Shown one piece after another: positions 22,938-34,422 of a stretch of 64,000 bases of DNA. The stretch comes from Mantis religiosa (lineage: Eukaryota > Arthropoda > Insecta > Mantodea > Mantidae): positions 108,196,627-108,260,626 of the forward strand of contig CM060958.1 in assembly GCA_030765055.1 (NCBI GenBank), read 5' to 3'. The notes beneath the pieces were generated by a model, which saw only the letters and a program-made list of their open reading frames with translations, had not been told where the DNA came from and searched no databases. Position numbers and translations under genes: made by a program. The stretch's first letter is position 1. Each line of letters starts with the position of its first letter.

Positions 22938-24194
22938 ATTAAAAAAAAAAATCTGTTCATATGCGCACACACTAACCTACACGTCATAACCTAGCTTTGA
23001 TTTAATTTTGATAATACAAGACCCTGTCATTCCATTCATATACACGTCGTAACCTAAACATATGCGAATAGACATACAATAAACTTTGACGCAGGTATGA
23101 TAGATTTTCCTATTTGTTTTCAACTGTTTAGTGGATAAGTGATTCGACATTAGCGGCGTTGCTGTGTGTGCAGTCATCCTGCTATTGTACTCTACAACTA
23201 GGTCATGAATGTTTCAAAATCATTGTAACTCTTGTGTAATTGTAGATCTCTGCATTATTTAGTGCTAGAACAGTCAAGTCGCGCATTGACACGACACTCG
23301 GTTCACTGCAATGGGAGATTTAGGCAGCGTTACCATTTAACAAGGGCGTAACGTGGTGACCCCCAGGGCAACATTGTGTTCAGCAACCAAATGGTCAGAA
23401 AGCATACGCCAATGTGGAAAAACACCCGCGGTGTCCCCAATGAGCCGCATTCCTTACTCTGTACTACTTTCACTTGTATCTTTCTCTCGCTGGAGGAAGG
23501 GTGCTTGATGTCGTGTCAACGCAGCTTTCCCTTTCACCCACGCCGTGGATAAATATTACTAACTCTTGTAAAAAATACTCCAAACCTTTGTAGTTATGTC
23601 CTTACCCATACAGTGGTATAGGAGAGCACAGTAGAAGTTTAACGATTGTCAGATGTTTTGCTAACTCGTTGACATCCCATTCTCTTTGCACGCCAAGAAA
23701 TAAAAACAGACGAATGACGGCTTAATGCGTGACAAAAGTATTGGATAGTTCGAACCAATGACAGAGAATATATATGCAAAATTTTTATGTGAATTATGTG
23801 CTTTGAGGAAATCTACAGCTTTTGTGTATTTTTTACGTTTTCCAGTAATGCAAAAGTCATTCAGAATAAACAGGTCCTCAGAGATTATTTCTAGTAATTT
23901 AAGATAAACATTTTATTTATTAAGAAAAAATGGTGTTTTAATTAAAATCTTCATGGACGTTTATGTGAAAATCATAATTTTTTGGAAAGCTTTTCGAAGT
24001 AAAGGGTAGTTTGTGGGACTTAACAACGTGTATTTCCAGCAAAATCCCGGTATCGTATTTTTAGGTGGAATGCAATTGCTTTTGTACCTAATATACACGT
24101 GGTAGAGAAAGGAGAAAGTAGTTTTAAAGCAATTATTACCCACAATACCACGAATGATAATCCGAGACAGTACTTCCATAACCAGTATCTACTA
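22938..24194. other. Unassigned, includes repeat N-like segment
   Basis: 23630-23750 on the minus strand resembles repeat N (CATTCTCTTTGCACG, AGTATTGGA). The rest is unassigned. Confidence 0.35.
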
Positions 24195-24602
24195 TGCCCG
24201 CCTCAGTAGCGCGGTGGTAGCTTGTCAGCAGCTCACTTATAGGGATAAGGTGTTTTCTGGGGTGCTCTCTTGTCCTGAAAAATGAATGTGTCACTAGAAG
24301 ATTTTTTTTTGTGTGTGTGATTTACGTTCTCCAATGTTAAGTCATAAGAACGATGAATGGAATAGGTGAACTGATGCTCAAATGAGCCCAGGGTCCATAG
24401 AGCTTAGTTACCTATCATTCGTCTTTCAGGATAAGGGAAAACCCCGGATAAACCTTATCCAGGTAACTCACCCTAACCGAGATTCGAACTCGGGACCTCT
24501 TGAACGTGAGGCAGACACGCTGCCCACGCTACCGAGACGGGCGTGTAACTAGAGGATGTCGGGAAGATACCTTAAACTTATGACTTGGAAGGTATCTTCT
24601 AA
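24195..24602 (+). repeat. SINE family A variant with alternative tail, split by another SINE
   Basis: Head ATGCCCGCCTCAGTAGCGCG, a short body to AATGTGTCACTAG, then, after the nested insert, GATGTCGGGAAGATACC, TTAAACTTATGACTTGG and a TATCTTCTAAAT end. The same tail follows a family A head at 26747-26932. Confidence 0.65.
24303..24542 (-). repeat. SINE family A nested in another SINE, with TSD
   Basis: Complete minus copy from CTACCGAGACGGGC to TTTACGTTCTCCAATG plus a T/GT run. The flanks GTGTCACTAGAAGAT (24288-24302) and GTGTAACTAGAGGAT (24543-24557) are the target-site duplication. Confidence 0.88.
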
Positions 24603-24632
24603 ATCTGTTTACAAATATAATGTGGAGAGAAG

Positions 24633-25767
24633 GGTATTACGAAATAGTCCGAAAATATGGAATTGTAAGATTTCGAATCCGTTTGCGGCTGCTATCAAGT
24701 GGGAGTGTCATGAAGTAGTCAAGAAAGATTCCCATGATGCCCTGCTGTGAGTTGACAGCTTTTCATTTCACTCGCTATAGATTAAACTGTGCGCCCGCTG
24801 TCGCATGTACCTCACGTTCGAGAGGTCCCGACTTCGAATCTCGGTCAGGGTGAGTTACCTGGATAAGGTTTTTTCCGGGGTTTTCCTTAATCCTGAAAGA
24901 TGAATGTCGGGTAACTCTAAGCTCTATGGACCCTGGGCTCATTTGAGCATCATTTCACCCATTCCATTCATCGTCCGATATGACATAACGTTGGAGGACG
25001 TACATTACAAATAAATAAATAAAATAAACTATATTTTGTGATATTCAAAAATTTTTGCAGACAAATTTTCAAGCATTTTAACTCATGTGACTTGAACATT
25101 GATGTTAAGTATAGTAAGGTACACTAAAAGAATTGTAGGTAGTTTGTTATATTGTGAGCGCTTTATAGCCAACAATGTTTTGTCCGTTACTTTGAAGGTT
25201 TATTGTAAAAAATATGTCGGGTATTATGGAATACCAAGTATTTCTTAATACCCGACGTTAAAGTACAATGTTCCATATAACCATACAAAACATACTGAAT
25301 AAAAATAGTTAAAATGAGTTTGGTGTGTAAGATTAGTAGCTAAACAGTTATTATTAGTTGTATAAATAGAAATATAGTCTAATTTAGATACAAAGTACAT
25401 TTAAAAATTAAATTAATTGAAATGCAATAAAATTTACTTTTTCTGTTATTCTATACTTGGTCTATGGTCTAGGCCTATAAACACTTCTTTATAGTTATTT
25501 TGTCTATATTAAACCAATCATGTCTCATATTTTATGAAATAAAATTAATTTTTTAATGTTTTAAACCACCTATTCCATAATACCCAACTATTTAATTTTT
25601 AAATTTTTTCTAAATGCCATGTTTTTATAACAAAATGAATAGCGGGTTTCTTTGCAAGTGGCAGTTTATCACAATTAGTTATAGTATGTACCCATGATGA
25701 TTTAGCGAGTTTTATTTAAAAACCAGTTATTTTTAGAAAGGAAATTGGTAATAAATTCCATAATACC
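24633..25767. mobile_element. TIR element J (GGTATTATGG ends), copy 1
   Basis: It starts GGTATTACGAAATAGTCC and ends CCATAATACC, so short TIRs. The left third aligns with 56425-56580 (GTTGACAGCTT, TCATTTCACTCGCTA), and the middle and right parts align too (CATTGATGTTAA, AAAAACCAGTTATTTT). Two more copies of the TIR motif lie inside, near 25218 and 25573. No coding frame. A family A SINE sits at 24790-25025. Non-autonomous DNA transposon of unassigned superfamily. Confidence 0.7.
24790..25025 (+). repeat. SINE family A nested in element J
   Basis: Near-complete copy: CACGTTCGAGAGGTCCCGA, GGTCAGGGTGAGTTACCTGG, GACATAACGTTGGAGGACGT and a tail of AAAT units. Copy 2 of element J lacks it, which confirms an insertion. 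Confidence 0.92.
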
Positions 25768-26229
25768 TTCCTGTTATCTAGTAGCGATACCTGGCGTTGT
25801 TTCACAGTGCTTTTCGCCACGTATCAAAGGTTTTCTGTACCAATATTGTTCGAAATAGGTGGAACGGTTTAAAAGGCTATGAAGAAAACAAAAATACCAT
25901 ACATAAATGACCGTGTTGGTAGCGTACTGTCCTGCACAGGAGAGAAAGTCTTGGAGACCTGAGACGCAGGGGGGTTGGTGAAGGTTCCCACACCCTCCCT
26001 GGACAGATTTATGACACCCCATATCAGTTCAGTTACAGACCATTCAAAATATTCTGACGGCTTCTACTTTTGTGAATGAATCTTCTCGGTTTTAGTGTAG
26101 AGTGAACAGGGCGCATGTTTCTTTAACGGTCTTCTCCTTGTGTAGCAGGCATTCTGTCACACACATTCGCTGTCCTAGTTCCACTGTGTAAGGCAGCAGA
26201 TACCTTTCAGGGACCTTCTTTGCGTTGCT
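25768..26229. other. Unassigned region
   Basis: Nothing recognised. Confidence 0.3.
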
Positions 26230-26453
26230 GGACAGTAGATGGTAGTGTGTCTGCCTCACGATCAAGAAGTCCCGAGTTCTAATCTCGGTCAGGGTGAGTT
26301 ACCTGGATAAGGTTTATTCCGGGGTTCTCCCTTATCCTTAAAGACAAATATTGGGTAGCACTAAGCTCAGTGGACCCTGGGCTCATTTGAGCATCATTTC
26401 ACCCACTTCATTCGCCGTCCGATATGACAACGTTGGAGGACGAAAATTACAAG

Positions 26454-26454
<1 letters not shown>
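26230..26454 (+). repeat. SINE family A
   Basis: Near-complete copy (GTGTCTGCCTCACGATCAAG to ACAACGTTGGAGGACG) that runs directly into an (AC)n tail. Confidence 0.9.
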
Positions 26455-26515
<61 letters not shown>

Positions 26516-26519
26516 ACAT
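26455..26519. repeat. (CA)n microsatellite
   Basis: About 30 CA units between two family A SINEs. Probably an expanded SINE tail. Confidence 0.95.
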
Positions 26520-26520
26520 C

Positions 26521-26742
26521 TTGGTAGCGTAGATGATAGTGTCTGCCTCAAGTCGAAAAGGTCCCGAGTTGGACCTCAGTCAGGGTGAGTAACTTCGATT
26601 TTTTTTCTTTCGAGGTTTTCCCTTATCCTGAAAGATGAATGTCAGCTAACTCTAACCTCTATGGACTCTTTGAGTGTTTTTGATCATCATTTCGCCCATT
26701 TCATTCTTCCTCCAATGTGACTTAACTTTGAAGGATGTAAAA
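26521..26742 (+). repeat. SINE family A, diverged
   Basis: TTGGTAGCGTAGATGATAG head, GTCAGGGTGAGTAACTTCG, CATTTCGCCCATTTCATTC and a 3' end with TTTGAAGGATGTAAAAAAA. Confidence 0.85.
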
Positions 26743-26746
26743 AAAT

Positions 26747-26932
26747 TGCCCGTCTCTGTAGCGTAGGTGGTAGCGTGTCTGCCTCACGTTCAACAGGTCA
26801 TTTATCTGGATAAGGTTTTTTTTTGGGGGGGAGGGGGTGTTTCCCTCGTCCTGAAACATGAATGTTTAACCAATGTTGGGGAATCACCTTAAATTTATGG
26901 CTTGGGCGGTGTCTATTTTAAATTTTTTTTTC
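26747..26932 (+). repeat. SINE family A variant with alternative tail
   Basis: Head GCCCGTCTCTGTAGCGTAGG with a deletion across the B box. The body ends at AACATGAATGTTT. It continues into GTTGGGGAATCACC, TTAAATTTATGGCTTGG and TCTATTTTAAAT, the same tail as at 24558-24602. Confidence 0.7.
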
Positions 26933-26935
26933 ACA

Positions 26936-27559
26936 TCCATATAAACCTGAACCATTCCAATAGGCCATAACTTTTGAACCAATAATAGGAGACACGTACA
27001 ACTTTGGGAGAATATAATACACAATTGGGAGATTACATTACACTGTTTACATCTCAGAGAAAATGTTGGAAGTGTCTTACACCAGCATCTATACATGTTT
27101 GCACTCGTCTCACCACATTCTCTGAAGTTTTACGAAGATATCGAATTGAGAGAATGTTATTTCTAGCAAGATCTAATGACCCATGGAACTAGTAACCAGT
27201 TTCTGTGATAATCGAATAATCTCAAAAGGTCTGTGGCCTCCCAGATCCCCGGAATTTTTCTTGTTGGGGTATCTAAAAATTAGATTGTACAAGAATAGGC
27301 CACAAACAATTGATATTCTCCATTCGAACCGAAATAAGTAACATTGGCGAGGATGCTCTACGTAAAACTTCAGAGAATATGGTGAGACGAGTGCAAACAT
27401 ATATAGATGCTGGTGGTGGACACTTTCAACATTTTCTCGGAAATGTAAAGAGTGTAATGTAATCTCCCAATAGTGTATTATATTCTCTCAAAGTTACACG
27501 TGTGTCCTATTATTGGTTCAAACATTATGGCCTTTTGAAATGGTTCAGGTTTATATGGG
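26936..27559. mobile_element. Foldback transposase relic (inverted duplicate of a 3' end)
   Basis: Arms 26936-27135 and 27360-27559 are diverged reverse complements of about 200 bp. The right arm and the centre read on the plus strand as a Tc1/mariner-like transposase C-terminus: LPDPRNF and WGI, then TEISNIGEDALRKTSENMVR, then RVQTYIDAGGGHFQHFL. The left arm repeats this C-terminus on the minus strand (VRRVQTCIDAGVRHFQHFL). The outer ends are CATCCATATAAACCTGAACC and its complement. The transposase is broken. Family named from remembered motifs only. Confidence 0.7.
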
Positions 27560-28059
27560 TCGCACTGTAGCTGATTTGGCAGGTTTTTAGCAGTGTGTCA
27601 AAGGGTTTCTCTACAAATCTTGGGACGGTTTAAAAAGGGTATAAAGAACACGCGACAAAGAATAAGGTATCAGTGTCATCTCTGGTAACTGACAACATAA
27701 GCACTTATGTAAATCACACTCAGGGTTAACCTCGATACCTGCTCCTGACTACGGCGTTAAGGAGGTTAGCAGTGTGTACGCTTGCCAAATGATTTAATGG
27801 ACAACTTGCGGGCTTTAGGAGCATATCTTTGACATATTTGTATACTAGGTATCAAGCCAGCCTTAGTAAAAGGTTCCAAGGTACTGATTTGCTACAAGCT
27901 AACATTGGAATCGTTTTATAATCGCCAGGTAGGGAGATATCGACGCTACCCATTCGATTTGGAAGCAGATTTATCTTAAACTTATTTTTCAGAATGAATT
28001 TTTTTATATTATATACGAAAATTACTATTAAATAAGAATAATATATATATTTTTTATTT
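27560..28059. other. Unassigned region
   Basis: Nothing recognised. Confidence 0.3.
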
Positions 28060-28235
28060 TTAACAATTTTTTATTGTTTCCATTTATTTCACTGTCTGTT
28101 TTCTATTGTTTCACACATATACACTACACATGTTAACACCCATGCCCAAGGTGGGACTCGAACCCGCGACCCTCTACGCGGCGGAACGCTAGAGACATAC
28201 GCTCAACCGACCATGGCTACAAAGGCCGGCGACTC
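28060..28235 (-). repeat. tRNA-derived SINE candidate F
   Basis: The minus strand has an A-box-like TGGTCGGTTGAGCG and a perfect B box, GGTTCGAGTCC. A body GGGTGTTAACATGTGTAGTG and a T-rich end follow. One copy in the window. The tRNA similarity stops at the B arm, so a mature tRNA gene is unlikely. Confidence 0.55.
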
Positions 28236-29381
28236 GTTCAATTTTGCTTTAAACGAACTTTTACTAAGATTATTTGACCAAAATTTCAGTGGTGTGTTTG
28301 GTAATTTGATTAAAAAAACTCATAGCTTTTATTCATAATGGCTTCGATGTACCTATTTAGAAAAGTTGGGCAAAATGTGACAAATTTTCGAAATTCGGCA
28401 TTCAAATGTTTAAGTGGGTCCTATGTGCTGGCCTTGAAATCCTTCCAAGACATCACGAGCAGCAATTGAATGGTGGCAACAAATTGTATTGAAAAAAAAA
28501 AAAAAAAATTAAATCGATTAACAACGGACATCTGGGAAATGACTAGTGCTGCAGCAAATTTGTTTGCTTCCCCCCCCCCCCCCCCCAAATAAATGTAACA
28601 TTTTAACACCAAACGTCATATCGGCAGCTTTTTCGGAATTGTTCATCAGCAATTATGTTTACTATTGTGTATGTTTACATTAGGTTTTCTTTATAAATAT
28701 TAAATCCACATACAGTCTTATATAGTTCCAGACTGAAGACAATCCTGGCTAAAGAAACATTCTATCACGAACGAGCCCGGAAGGCAATCTCGTAAAAAAA
28801 TTAGAATAAACTGTATGCTTTAAGCGATCTATATTTTTATGCCCTGGAACTTTTACTAAAAATGCATTTCTTTTATTGCAATGATCAATATCGAAAGCAC
28901 TGTACTTCCTCTACCTGATAAGAAATTAAAAATGCATAAAGATAAGCCAAAAGTTAGTTGAGCACATGTGCACAGTTTTATCCTTTGATAAAAACAACCG
29001 CCAAGCAACTTTTTACACCCTATCTTTTGTTTATCGTTGGCACCGTTTCGGCTTTTACTGCCGGAAGTTGTAATAATGGCGCAGCGTTATTCCCGCCATT
29101 ATATATACATAAAATGCACCAATTAGAGGTTCTGTCTCCCGTGTTGCCCAGAATCGTGAAAGTTCGTAGGAATGTTAAAACTACATTCTCGAGTGGCAGC
29201 TGGCGTATTGCTAGCAAAAAGTAACGCAGCTGGTTAAGCGCCTTGAATAAATTTAACTTGCATGGCTTTCAGCTGTTTTGAACACTTCAGAAATTGCCTC
29301 GTCCTTAATTTAATCGATTAAAATTACACTGAAAAGTTTTCTTTTGCAGTAGAATTGGAGACAAGCTGAAAGTATTGAACA
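28236..29381. other. Unassigned region
   Basis: Contains short homopolymers (A at about 28492-28508, C at 28569-28585) and no recognised gene. Confidence 0.3.
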
Positions 29382-30282
<901 letters not shown>

Positions 30283-30385
30283 AATTACTCGCAGCTCGTC
30301 TTTTGTTTTCGGTCTGCCTCTCCTGACAGTGTTGACGGCTCTCCCCCTCACGACCCCAGAGTTCACCGCTGTCGTCGTCGGCCAT
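30283..30385 (-). CDS. Possible first coding exon, unidentified
   Basis: On the minus strand an ATG at 30385 sits in a strong start context (G at -3, G at +4). It opens MADDDSGELWGREGESRQHC then QERQTENKRRAASN and a stop. The block is GC- and CpG-richer than its surroundings. Possible donors (GCG|GTGAAC about 20 bases in, GCGA|GTAATT near the end) are weak. An overlapping frame with a non-standard start is also open (PTTTAVNSGVVRGRAVNTVR). It could be a short gene start, an upstream ORF, or chance. No family recognised. Confidence 0.2.
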
Positions 30386-30836
30386 GACATTTAGCTTCGC
30401 TGCTGTTTTGTTTTGCTGGGGTAATCGGCCCCCAGCGTTGCAAGGAAACTAAACTTCCAAGTATACTACAGTATGGAAATAGATTGCGAATTTTCTCTGG
30501 GTAATTGTATCGGTTGAACCACGAATACTGATAGTACACCGAAATACATTAGAAAACCTGCATTAGAACCACAATTAGATTCGCGCATAAATTGCATTTT
30601 GTATTACGAGTGCCTTAATGGTTGCTTAGCAACGATGGGTACTAAGTTGAAAAATTATATATTTATAATCAATTTCATTTTAATTCCCTCTTATCTATCA
30701 AAATAGTAAAGGCTTCCTTCTATAATAACTGCATTTAATTGCTTTTTATTTTCATTGGCAATGGGAGTGGTTGCGCCTTTTCTCAAATACGAAAGATTTC
30801 TCAAATACGAAAAATTTGCCTGGAGTAGCTAAATGT
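30386..30836. other. Unassigned region
   Basis: GC-richer to about 30450 (possible promoter flank of the minus-strand candidate exon), then AT-rich. Confidence 0.25.
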
Positions 30837-30889
30837 AAATCACAAATGAGTCCGGAGTCTTTAAAGCTTAGAGTTACCCGATATTCATA
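30837..30889 (-). repeat. SINE family A, body fragment
   Basis: AAATGAGTCCGGAGTCTTTA and AGTTACCCGATATTCAT match the inverted body. It abuts the plus-strand copy that follows. Confidence 0.7.
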
Positions 30890-31100
30890 AGCCCCTTCTG
30901 TGGCGTAGGTGATAGCATGTCAGCCCTACATTCAAGAGGCCCCGAATTCACATCTCGGTCAGGACGAGTTGTATTTATAAGGTTTTTTCGGGGGTTTCCC
31001 TTATCCTGAAGGATGTCTGCTAACTCTAAGCTTATGGACCTTGGGCTCATCTGAGCATCATTTCATCCATTTTACTCATCACGGTAGAGGACATTAATTA
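30890..31100 (+). repeat. SINE family A
   Basis: Near-complete, diverged: TGTGGCGTAGGTGATAGCAT, ATTCAAGAGGCCCCGAATTC, then the body and a short 3' end (ACGGTAGAGGACATTAATT). Confidence 0.85.
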
Positions 31101-31127
31101 AAATAGAACAAAAGCATCTTATATATT

Positions 31128-31221
31128 ATCTCACGAGATAACTCGTCATGACCGAGATTCGAACTCAGGACCTCTTGAACGTGAGGTAGATACGCTACCA
31201 CCATGCTATAGAGGTAGGCTA
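31128..31221 (-). repeat. SINE family A, head only
   Basis: Inverted head with TGACCGAGATTCGAACTCAG and GACCTCTTGAACGTGAGG to CTATAGAGGTAGGC. Tail-to-tail with the preceding copy. Confidence 0.85.
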
Positions 31222-33173
31222 CACGTCTTTGTTGTAAATATATTCTGGTGTATGTGCAGAATTCAAGAAAATGAATGTACACATTTTTAAATCTTTCACT
31301 TTCCGAAATTAATTCTTTCTGGACATGATTAGGAAAGCTTATAGGATATGTGGGTTGTTGTCTGATGAAACAGCCCCGAACTTGCTTCAGTGGCCTAGGG
31401 ACGTTTAATCTCTTTTTTGTTGTAGTTTGAGTTAGATTAATACACAGTCGTTCTGATGCTGTAAACATCGAGGTCACGATGGTTGTATCAGTGATTCGTG
31501 ATTCAACCAATACATGATGTAACTTTTGTTTCGAGTCTGTTACCCATTCCTTTAGGTGATGTAAATGTAAAAGTAGAACTGATTAAGGTTGGTTCTACTA
31601 GATGGCTGGCTGTGGTATGCCTAATTTTAAAACGCAGCAATTCTATGTTAAAAAAACGCAGATGTCGAAGTTATGACCAATGAAGTTTGAAGCATTTGCC
31701 ATGTAGCCACTTTATTTCGATGAAACAGCATTCTTGTGAAGGATAAAATCATAATTAATCTTGAAGATGGTCACCTGAACAATCAGGTTCATTGGCCTTC
31801 AGTGCTTTAATCGGAACATCATCATGGTGACGGATAAAGGCGGCCACGAGATGGACCCAACCTTGACAAGTTGGCAGTGCTGCTGGACTAATATGAGCAT
31901 CGACTGCTGAAATGGCGCAAACAGAAAATAACTATCCTTGCACTTACTGGTTATTTTTGAGCTTATGGTTGAGTATTTGACTTGAACATCAACTTGCGAA
32001 TTTAATGCGATTTAAAAAGTTGTGTCAAGGTTGGTACGGCCTTGTTGGGGAAGTAGGCGGACTGGTATCTATCTTAGTGCCACCAGTCTGCTGCCCTTAA
32101 AAGGAAACCTGCGGATCCCAAATTGTTTCCAGCAGACAGTTGACTGCTAATGAACGCAAGCAGCTAGCAGGCCATGGAAATCACGCTGCCTTCTTCATTC
32201 ATCCACCCTGCTGCATTCACTTGTTTTTTCTGTTTGTGCTAATCAGAATGCGTACGGCGTTTGTTTCGGCGCAAATGAGCATAAACATAAGACTAGCATT
32301 AAAGAGAGCGTTCTTTTGTTTTGTTTTCCCTTTGGTGTTTGAATACAAATGTCTATACGTATTATAAAATGTACAACTTAGTTATCTCACATGTTATTTT
32401 TGGTTATGTACTAATGCTTCGTACTGAAACAATTATTAAAACAAACATATGCGTTAGATTTTAGAAGTCTGTGGCATTTTAGCTACTTTATTCAAAGGCT
32501 TATAATACCAAAATGTCTGAATACCTAGCCTTTTTTTGTTGTGTACAAAAATGTAACTTTAACTTAACAAAGCACCCAGGAATTTCCCTCCATCAATCAG
32601 CAGCCTAAAGTATCTCTGTTTCTCTCTGTGCCCCCTCTCATATATTTACCATCGTTGTAGTCAAGTTGTGCGCTGAAAGGCGCATTACGATGAAGTGTTA
32701 TCGAGAGCATGACGCGACAAACATTTCCAGGTAAATTCACACCCGACTCCTGGTCAGAAGTAACAAGGTAAGCAACGGCGATTATCGTGGGAAGTGGACG
32801 TGTCGATCGTCACTTATTGCGCAAGGAGGTTAAATTAGTTGTGACGCATCCCGCTAGGTGTGGTAGTGGGGTGCAGCATAAACTGGAAAACAGCTCATAG
32901 CAATGTTTGGTTAATTCGATGTTCTGTTTTCTTGTAACTTCGCATTTCCCTTAAAACGAATTTACCCCTTGGTGCATGTGAATGTATTTTTAAAGCAGAA
33001 AATGGTTGAAACGTTCACATGTGGGAATGAGGTATGGCTTTTACTTTCTAGTTTTTGTCGGTCTTTCTAAAAACGTTGTGAACTATACAGGAATATCGCC
33101 TCTTGCAGTAGAAATACGTTCAGAACAGCTGAAGTTACGATGGATAAACAAATGAAGGTAGCAGCTGAATTTT
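31222..33173. other. Unassigned region
   Basis: Mixed composition. No domain or shared repeat recognised. A frame on the minus strand reaching 31510 runs mostly through SINE sequence. Confidence 0.3.
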
Positions 33174-33440
33174 GTGAATGGCGAGGCACGTGCCGTGTTG
33201 AGAGAATATTTACGTCTGAAAATGGATTTCAGAAGGGAGCACAAGAATTTTAATGACGTTGCTGACAGATTGAGGGCGGAAATGGTGGGGAAGGTCGTGC
33301 GGTGGCCCCTAACTTTTAATGGATACCAATTTGTTTCTTCAGACGGTAAAAAACAAATTGAACAGACATTTTTAAAGACGGCTGCTAGCTTACTATCAGT
33401 CACATTTTTTTACTCTTCTATGACTTCACGCCCTTGTTAG
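33174..33440 (+). CDS. Hypothetical short ORF
   Basis: 88 codons from an ATG at 33178-33180 or an earlier in-frame start. The first two thirds are charged and helix-like (GEARAVLREYLRLKMDFRRE, then HKNFNDVADRLRAEMVGKVV). No splice site, domain or homolog is recognised. It could be an exon or a transposon fragment. Confidence 0.15.
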   Translation: MNGEARAVLREYLRLKMDFRREHKNFNDVADRLRAEMVGKVVRWPLTFNGYQFVSSDGKKQIEQTFLKTAASLLSVTFFYSSMTSRPC

Positions 33441-33942
33441 CTGTCACTCTTGGAAGCAGATGACGGTGGAGAATTTGCTTTTCTGTAGTTAAGCGTGGCC
33501 TTAAAGTAGAACTTGAAGCTATCAGGAAGATCCTAAACGTCCCTGACCTATGGACACATGTGCTTGTTCCAAAAATAGAGAGGCCAACCCAAGTGATTCA
33601 TCGCCACAAAACAAACGAAGCACGATGTGTTCCGGCGGCGCTCAATTGTTTTGAACGCTCATTCTTTTGTTTATTTTGCAGACAGGTGAACTGAACGCAA
33701 GTACATAAACAAATGCTAGAGTTGCAAGTTTAAAAACACGCGTCAGCAGTACTGTTGCAGGAATATTTGAAACAGGACACGCATATGCTTGCCTCTAAAG
33801 TCATAGCAGGCGCTGATTTCAAGTATCATTTTCCATACTTAAGTTATGACAACACGGCTGTTATTAAAGAATCCACAGCTCTGTTTACATTTGACTAAAG
33901 TACCAAAATACAATATTTTATACCTAATTCTTAGGCATTGTC
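33441..33942. other. Unassigned region
   Basis: Nothing recognised. Confidence 0.3.
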
Positions 33943-34422
33943 CTATAACACAAGAACATCTAGTAAATTCACAATGATATTTGAAATCGAACAAGGCAAT
34001 TTTAATCGAAGCAATTGATCGAAAAGGAGATCTTTGACCGGAAACAGCAGGGTCCCTACGGGCGCGTTTAGAAATCCAGTGTTGTCGGGGATTTCTCTGA
34101 AACTTTCTCTCTTTGATAACAAAAGCCTAACGCTGAAAATATCCTCTTGAATTAATGTGTGGTAGTCAAGTTCAAGAGCCGACCCCCTTTCGAGAAGACT
34201 TGCTTGACAGGTAAATCTGCGTGGCCCTGACTCAGTCATATATCTGCCACTTCGCCCCCCGAAATGCGTTTTTAAATTTATTTTGTGTAAGTATTGTAGA
34301 CATGATAATGTTTTTTTTTTATCTTGAATATCCTGCGAATACAGTGAATTATCTACTACATGGTAGTCAAGTCGGTCAAAGGAGGACATATTGGGTATGA
34401 TCTGCGTATGGGAGAGTGCCAA
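33943..34422 (-). CDS. Hypothetical 159-codon ORF
   Basis: Among the longer non-repeat frames in the window. It starts MALSHTQIIPNMSSFDRLDY and ends in a hydrophobic stretch (CSISNIIVNLLDVLVL). No signal peptide, domain or splice site was recognised. Its length is only marginally above chance for a window of this size. Confidence 0.15.
   Translation of the reverse strand: MALSHTQIIPNMSSFDRLDYHVVDNSLYSQDIQDKKKTLSCLQYLHKINLKTHFGGRSGRYMTESGPRRFTCQASLLERGSALELDYHTLIQEDIFSVRLLLSKRESFREIPDNTGFLNAPVGTLLFPVKDLLFDQLLRLKLPCSISNIIVNLLDVLVL

Noticed and set aside
28137..28235. Possible functional tRNA gene on the minus strand
   Set aside because: The similarity stops after the T arm and the sequence runs into a SINE-like body.
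31094..31510. 138-codon minus-strand frame
   Set aside because: Its C-terminal third is a SINE head, and the rest has no domain or splice signals.
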